From NCBI GenBank assembly GCA_903813345.2, contig CAIIXF020000003.1, positions 25,871,248 to 25,935,247 on the forward strand: a stretch of 64,000 nucleotides of DNA, read 5' to 3'. The position numbers were made by a program, and so were the translations under genes. A model generated the notes under the pieces. It made no database searches, was not told the origin of the DNA, and saw only the letters and a list, made by a program, of their open reading frames with translations. Positions 58,937 to 64,000 of the stretch are shown here, piece by piece. Within the stretch, counting starts at the first letter, position 1, and the number at the start of each line of letters is the position of its first letter. The DNA is from Owenia fusiformis (Eukaryota; Annelida; Polychaeta; Sabellida; Oweniidae).

Positions 58937-59667
58937 TAAAACAATTGAATAATACTGTATCAGTTTCACATTTACTGGCAGCGGTCAAAAGCATTTACAA
59001 AAAAACCACCAGAGTTGGCAATCATATAAAATGAAACCAATCCCGCTGTGATTCATAGAAATAACTAATTTACTGCATTGAGTTCAATGTTATAACCATG
59101 TCGATTTACATGAGTGTCCGATTCATTGTACCAAATTTAAACCTTGATTGTTCTCCAGAAAGCAATAAGCTGACATATATCATATTTTACATTTTAATAC
59201 AACTGAAAAGATAATAAATGTTTTAATATAAAGTTGACGTAGTTATAAATGTTTTCAGCGTAAAATCAAAGCACAACCATATAATTAAAAACATTACGCT
59301 GGGATTCCAACTGGATACAACTGACGAGTTGTATTTAGGTGGCCTAAAGTGCTGCTTATTTTTTCGTGAAGCCACTCAGTAAAATTACGATTTCTCTGCA
59401 CCCTGATGTTCAATCAACATCATTCGAGTATCTATATGTTCCTGACACGTTCGGGCATGGGTTATGACAACGTCTACCCAATGTTTGCACGAGAAATTGA
59501 CGTAATTCATGACTGAAATCGGGAAGACAAAAATATGTGATATTCTTTCAGAATTGTTTATAATAACTATTTACAAAAACGTTCCCGAGACACAATCCAT
59601 TTAGGTAGGGTTTGTTTTAAAGTCGAAAAGCCCCAATAAGACAATACAAACCCAGATTAAGGTTCAA

Positions 59668-60030
59668 CTGGAAAGTAACATTTTGGTAAAAAATTGCTAG
59701 TATGAAGGCATATGTGTATTTCCTTGCTTTTTTCAGGAAAGTATCATTACACTATCTTCTTTTAGAATATCTGGAAATAGGTCAATGGTAGCTCCTGTGT
59801 TGTCTGGAAACTTTGAAAGAAAATTTGGAAAAATAGAAAGTGTGAAATATCAGAACTTCCTGGAGTTCCCATTGAACGCCTACCAGATATTTTAAAAGAA
59901 GACAATGTAATGATACTTTCCTGAAAAAAGCAAGGAAATTGACACATGGCTTCATACTTTATTTTGTACCAGAAAATAACATGTGCAGGTATAGCAATTT
60001 TTTACCAAAATGTTACTTTCCAGCTGTACC
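59668..60030. mobile_element. Inverted-repeat insertion in element 2
   Basis: GCTGGAAAGTAACATTTTGG-like sequence (CAACTGGAAAGTAACATTTT on the left, AAAATGTTACTTTCCAGCTG on the right) and paired TTGCTTTTTTCAGGAAAGTA / inverse boxes make a foldback of about 360 bp. Element 1 lacks it (compare ctgggtttaatctggg near 10360). Its TSD is not clear. Confidence 0.65.
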
Positions 60031-61783
60031 TTAAACCCAGAAGAATGCAGATTTCATGTAATGATTTACGTTCATGTAAACAAGGAAAGTACATATAATC
60101 CCCATATAAAACACTGGCCTACGTGACATGTAAACACAGGTTCAAATTGAAATATAGAAAATTTTCAACATAGCATTTGCTTCTGTGTTCTGTATGCCCC
60201 TCTACCTGCTTAATAAGGCAATGTATCTTCAAATAAAACCTTAGCCAAGTAGATAAGGGTCTCTGGAACACTTTTGTGAATAGTTTTCACAAGCAATTTT
60301 ATTCCCGGACGCCCAAACGTGTCAGGAACACATATATATTTGAATGATCTTGATTGGACATCAGGTTGCAGAGAAATCGTATTTTTACTGAGTGGATTAT
60401 TGAATTTCATAGATCTAGAGGCCCTTCAGGAGTGGAAAACCTTAAATTATCAGAGATTAATGTTTCCAAACTGTTTTGAAACAAACTAACGTCTTGTTTT
60501 CAACCTACACCTTGCTCCTTTCTGTCGTATTTAATAAAACAAAAATAGTATATCACGGAGGGATACGAACCACTCACCTGGGACTTGGTTATTCACTAGC
60601 GCCATAGGCGTTCTACTATTCTGGATACAACTGACGAGTCGTATTTAAGTGGAGACAAAAGTGAGGATCATTTTGAATTGACGCTCGGTATAAATATATA
60701 ATACTTTTGTTCTTTCATATCGGTAGCTCGTTGGCCTCATGGTTAGCGTGCCTGGCTTCCATAGTCTAGGTTAGTTGATCGAGACCCGTTCATGTCGAAC
60801 TTTTTGATTTGCTTGTTGTCAAGATATAATAAGTAGGGCAAAATCCAGAAAAAGTAGATCAAAAATACTCCAATGGAGTATAAAATTGTCACCAGGATTC
60901 CGGAATGAGACGAATGTTAACTCGTGAAATCTCGGTAGATAAAGTAGGTCAGAAAATCCGGATTAATCCGAACAAGGTTCGGGAATTTCCGTCATAAGAA
61001 GTAGGTCAAAAATACTCCAATGGAGTATAAAATTGTCACCAGGATTCCGAAATACGACGAATCGAATCGGCAAACTTCGGTACAATAATGAAGTGCATAA
61101 AAATCGTGAAACAGGTGTCAGGGGCTTCCCCTCATCTTTCCATAAATGGTTCTAAAAGCCTTATATGGATCTATCACGTGACATTCAAAATGACGTTCCT
61201 ATATGGTTCTATGGGCCTTATATGGATCTTTCGAACACGTGACCAAATCAAAATCAAAATCAAAATTTTACCTTGACCATTGGATGGGATTTCATAGAAA
61301 ATATCAAAGAAAACATATTCTCGTGATCCTTAAATCACTTAAATTCGATCATTTTATCTTCACCCCTTGATGGAATTTTATGAAAGAAGTTATGAAAACA
61401 CATCATCATGTAAGGGTTTTCACCTAAATTAGCTCGTTTTATCTTGACCCTTCAATTGAATTTCATTGAAAAATGTTTCATGAAAAATATCATCATGTTA
61501 TGATTTGTATTTAAATAAGACCGTTACATTTAAAAACTTGCTGGATAATATTTCATAAAAAATGCACTTTAAAAATATTTCAGGATTTGCCTTAATTTAT
61601 CAATGTAATGTAAGTATTAGATTGACTCTCAAATAGGGTTCTATCTTAACTTTTTTATTGAAATTAATACTAGGCAGGACTCACTCTCTAAATAGCTAAT
61701 AAAAATTCAACCCTTGGATGTGAAAATATGACAAGTCCAGAATCAAATGATTTGTCCAGAACCTCTTAAGATCCTGTTTACTA

Positions 61784-62101
61784 GGGATCTATAAACAGAT
61801 GAGCATAAGGGATTGTTTTTTTTACCTAAGAGTAGTCCCAAAAAGTCTCCCGAGACAAAGATCAGACCTGGTGGAAAAAATATAACCCAAGTCTTGCCCA
61901 AGTCAGGGCCCCCAACCAGAGTTGTCTGGTTGTCAAAGAGCACAATCGCTCCACAATTTGATTTATCTAGACTGTTATTCTGCTTGTGAACCTGGTCAGT
62001 AGCAATGGCTATAAAGCTCCATTTTGATTCGGTAACAGTGAAGAGGTCTTTCGTGAAGGCTTCGTAGACTTCTGGATGTATTTGCTGGAGTTGTAGCATA
62101 T
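61784..62101 (-). pseudogene. Second fragment of the multicopy unknown-function protein family
   Basis: Minus-strand frame MLQLQQIHPEVYEAFTKDL, FTVTESKWSFIAIATDQVH, KQNNSLDKSNCGAIVL, GGPDLGK. HPEVY...F and DQ.H.QNN...K..GG..GL are signature lines of the C-terminal half of the same family whose N-terminal half is at 6846-8099. Here CGAIVL replaces the usual Gly-Gly stretch. After GPDLGK the frame continues without recognisable similarity and is cut by the second long-TIR element. No upstream exons found. Function unknown. Confidence 0.6.
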
Positions 62102-62671
62102 CCCTTTAAATGTGAACTGGTACTCAGCTAGCATATTGACGTGGTCAAAAACGAAAAACCAGGGGATAAGCTTGCTAATTGACTGGGATAAAGAGGGAAA
62201 TTACCCTCTCTGATAGCCAACACTTAGTTTAGGCACAGTATTTCAATTAGAAAAAGCGGAAACCAAAACTTGAAGACCGGTACATTCTGTTGGTCAGCAC
62301 ACCATTCATCAAACTGTTTAATCACCTGGACAGCTATACATGTAGCATAGCCTCTCTTCATTTAGAGACTGCAGGCTGTGACTTAGGTGGCCCTTCAGAT
62401 TCTGGTTCAACCCATGAAAGAGGTTTGATAGCCTAAATGTTCAGCATATGAAAAGTGGGCGTTTTTAACAATGCACAATCTATTAAATTGAATGATAATT
62501 ATTCGGCAAATTGACAATATGAGGTGCGCAAAAACTACGGGGCCCATAGCAAACCATGGCTTATTCGTGTGCCATGCATTTAGGCGAATTCTAGAAATGA
62601 AATCAGCCATTTTGATAATAATATCGGCTTGGCGCTTACCATATTTTCGAGGAAAGAACTTTTTCAACCGT
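62102..62671. other. Unassigned DNA
   Basis: No exon identified. The minus-strand frame over 62407-62640 (NAWHTNKPWFAMGPVVF) reads well but I cannot assign it; it may be part of a dispersed repeat. Confidence 0.35.
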
Positions 62672-62912
62672 GGCTGTAATATTATCGACAAGGCCTTTCT
62701 TTTGATGGTTAACATACTTATAGTAAGCCTTGCCTGTGATATTATCGACAAGGCCGTTCTTTTGATGGTTAACACACCAATAGTAAGTCTTGACTGTAAT
62801 AATATCGACAAAGCCGTTCTTTTGATGGTTAACACACCAATAGTAAGCCTTGCCTGTAATATTATCGACAAGGTAGTTCTTTTGACCGTTAAAACATTTA
62901 CAGTTAGCCTTG
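62672..62912. repeat. 60-bp tandem repeat, four units
   Basis: ATTATCGACAAGGCCGTTCT, TTTGATGGTTAACACACCAA and TAGTAAGCCTTGCCTGTAAT make one 60-bp unit, repeated with exact register four times. As 60 is a multiple of three, frames stay open on both strands; the minus-strand reading YYWCVNHQKNGLVDNITGKA is a 20-residue repeat. No sign that it is translated. Confidence 0.88.
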
Positions 62913-63173
62913 TTATTCAATCTTTGTTTTTACGATGTTAAGAATTTGATTTCTATGTGTAAACTAATCTAACATAGAATTACATAATTAGAATAAATGT
63001 GCTATTTTATGTTTTACTGATTAATAAGGAATTGGAAAAGATTGATTTCTTATGTAAGATTTGTTGCATTTTCATTCGTTGATTCACTGAACATCAATAC
63101 AACTTCTGCATTAAAAAATCAGATGTACCAAACCTGCTAATAATATGCCCGTCACACAACAATCAAACACCTA

Positions 63174-63652
63174 GAGGGTGAGTCAAAAAAAGTAAGCCCA
63201 AACAAATCTTAATAGTTCGGTCATCATACTTGGCACAATTAGGCCATGTCCAATGTAATGTCATTTTACCAAGTTCTACCAATATGTATATCTCTCGTGT
63301 TCACTATTTTATGGCCATTTTACAAAACATGCCATAAATTATGGACATCGTGTCTGGAGGCCAACTTGAACGTATTGGGTGTAGTTGTTCACAACACGAG
63401 CATAAACATCTTGTGTTATGGCTCTCACCTTCCTTCTTATCTCTCAGATAAAAATCTGTTGGGATTTATGTCCAGTCAGTGAGGTACATTTCGGCATTTT
63501 GACCATGCTTTGTAAATGGCCATAACATCGTGACTGTTAGAGACCAATCACACTAAGTAGAATGAAAGGACATTAAACAATTGTACCATGTCCATGCTGA
63601 ATGACTGAGTTATTAGCGCTCATTTGTTTGGGTTACCTTTTTGCTCAACCTG
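63174..63652. mobile_element. 479-bp Tc1/mariner-type MITE, TSD TA
   Basis: Left GAGGGTGAGTCAAAAAAAGT then AAGCCCAAACAAAT; the right end is the inverse with mismatches (ATTTGTTTGGGTTACC, TTTTTGCTCAACCTG). TA on each side (63172-63173, 63653-63654). Non-coding; the internal 78-codon frame has no motif. Confidence 0.75.
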
Positions 63653-63654
63653 TA

Positions 63655-64000
63655 GATCAACCATGCAACACAATTGGGTGCATGTGCATCCTGTGACCGA
63701 CTGAATATAAAACCATCAGTAGCACACGTATACAAACACAAACAGAGCAATATGACATTAACCAAAACATATTTTTCAAATCAACAACCTACAATCACAT
63801 ATCATTAGGTACACACAGCCTAGAACACAATCATGGCCAAAAGTTTCAGCCAGGCACAACCTAAATCACCAATCACACAGCACAATAGGACACAACCCAC
63901 TGTCAAATAACAAAACGCAGTTGGACATAACCCAGCACCAAACCAGCAAAATAATACCTGGCACAACCCGAAACAAAACCAACAAATAACCAAACACATC
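63655..64000. repeat. A/C-rich, G-poor strand-biased stretch
   Basis: Repeated CACAACC, ACCAAACA and AACACA words from 63700 to the window end, with very few G on this strand. No unit length is clear. It may be the edge of a degenerate array continuing outside. Confidence 0.5.

Larger units (their letters stand above)
54806..61778. mobile_element. Long-TIR DNA element 2 (7.0 kb, TIRs about 1.33 kb, TSD TACTA)
   Basis: Second copy of the 8100-15703 element, inner part in reverse orientation. Ends ACAGGATCTTAAGAGG and CCTCTTAAGATCCTGTT, flanked by TACTA (54801-54805, 61779-61783). Arms 54806-56142 and 60451-61778. Compared with element 1 it lacks the MuDR-like MITE and the 1.1-kb TGACCTTGA segment, and it carries an extra 795-bp TIR element (56984-57778) and a small 59660-60000 inverted piece. 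A 71-codon frame (57922-58137) is nearly identical to 13020-13235 of element 1, but neighbouring non-coding DNA is equally conserved. No transposase. Confidence 0.88.

Noticed and set aside
62672-62912. CRISPR-like regularity
   Set aside because: Units are contiguous with no unique spacers, in a eukaryotic context; it is a plain tandem repeat.

Overview
This is non-coding-rich, AT-rich eukaryotic DNA, most likely from a marine invertebrate; a lophotrochozoan such as a mollusc is plausible, but the sequence does not prove the phylum. Real coding exons are short, bounded by GT/AG splice sites, and separated by introns of many kilobases. The rest is mostly transposable-element (TE) sequence: several LINE relics, many terminal-inverted-repeat (TIR) or foldback DNA elements with readable target-site duplications (TSDs), and tandem satellites. 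I see no prokaryotic genes, CRISPR arrays, rRNA or credible intact tRNA.

The backbone is a tandem cluster of rhodopsin-like (class A) GPCR genes, all on the minus strand, with one shared five-exon plan: exon 1 = N-terminus+TM1, exon 2 = TM2, exon 3 = TM3, exon 4 = TM4-5, exon 5 = TM6-7 and stop. In transcription order, copy A has exons 2-5 (53.1, 50.4, 34.7 and 32.9 kb; its exon 1 is not seen and may lie beyond 64 kb). Copy B has exons 1-3 (29.6, 23.7 and 21.6 kb) and no visible exons 4-5. Copy C has exons 1-2 (4.3 and 0.2 kb) and runs off the left edge. Intron sequence around exons 2-3 is duplicated between A and B, so copies lacking a given insertion act as empty sites that date and delimit the TEs.

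Other layout: 0.5-2.6 kb LINE 3' end plus satellite; 4.9-6.7 kb second copy of that LINE carrying two nested foldback elements; 6.8-8.1 kb a degenerate multicopy host-type gene, split by a 7.6-kb element with 1.4-kb inverted repeats (8.1-15.7 kb); 15.8-18.9 kb a decayed CR1/L2/Jockey-like LINE; 22-29 kb satellites and foldbacks inside copy B; 30.0-30.9 kb a possible gustatory-receptor-like fragment; 37.9-50.1 kb a 12.2-kb block present in A but not B, marked by palindromic ATCGTATACGAT words at both ends and holding a tyrosine-recombinase relic; 54.8-61.8 kb a second copy of the long-TIR element in opposite orientation; 61.8-62.1 kb another fragment of the same host-type family as at 6.8 kb; 62.7-64 kb tandem repeat, a mariner-type MITE and A/C-rich DNA.

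The most interesting items are the pair of long-TIR elements (about 7.0 and 7.6 kb, TSDs AAGAA and TACTA, no recognisable protein), the CAC-ended foldback elements with 5-bp TSDs (a Transib/RAG-like signature to be tested), and the 12.2-kb palindromic-word block. All similarity statements come from reading the sequence; no database search was run.
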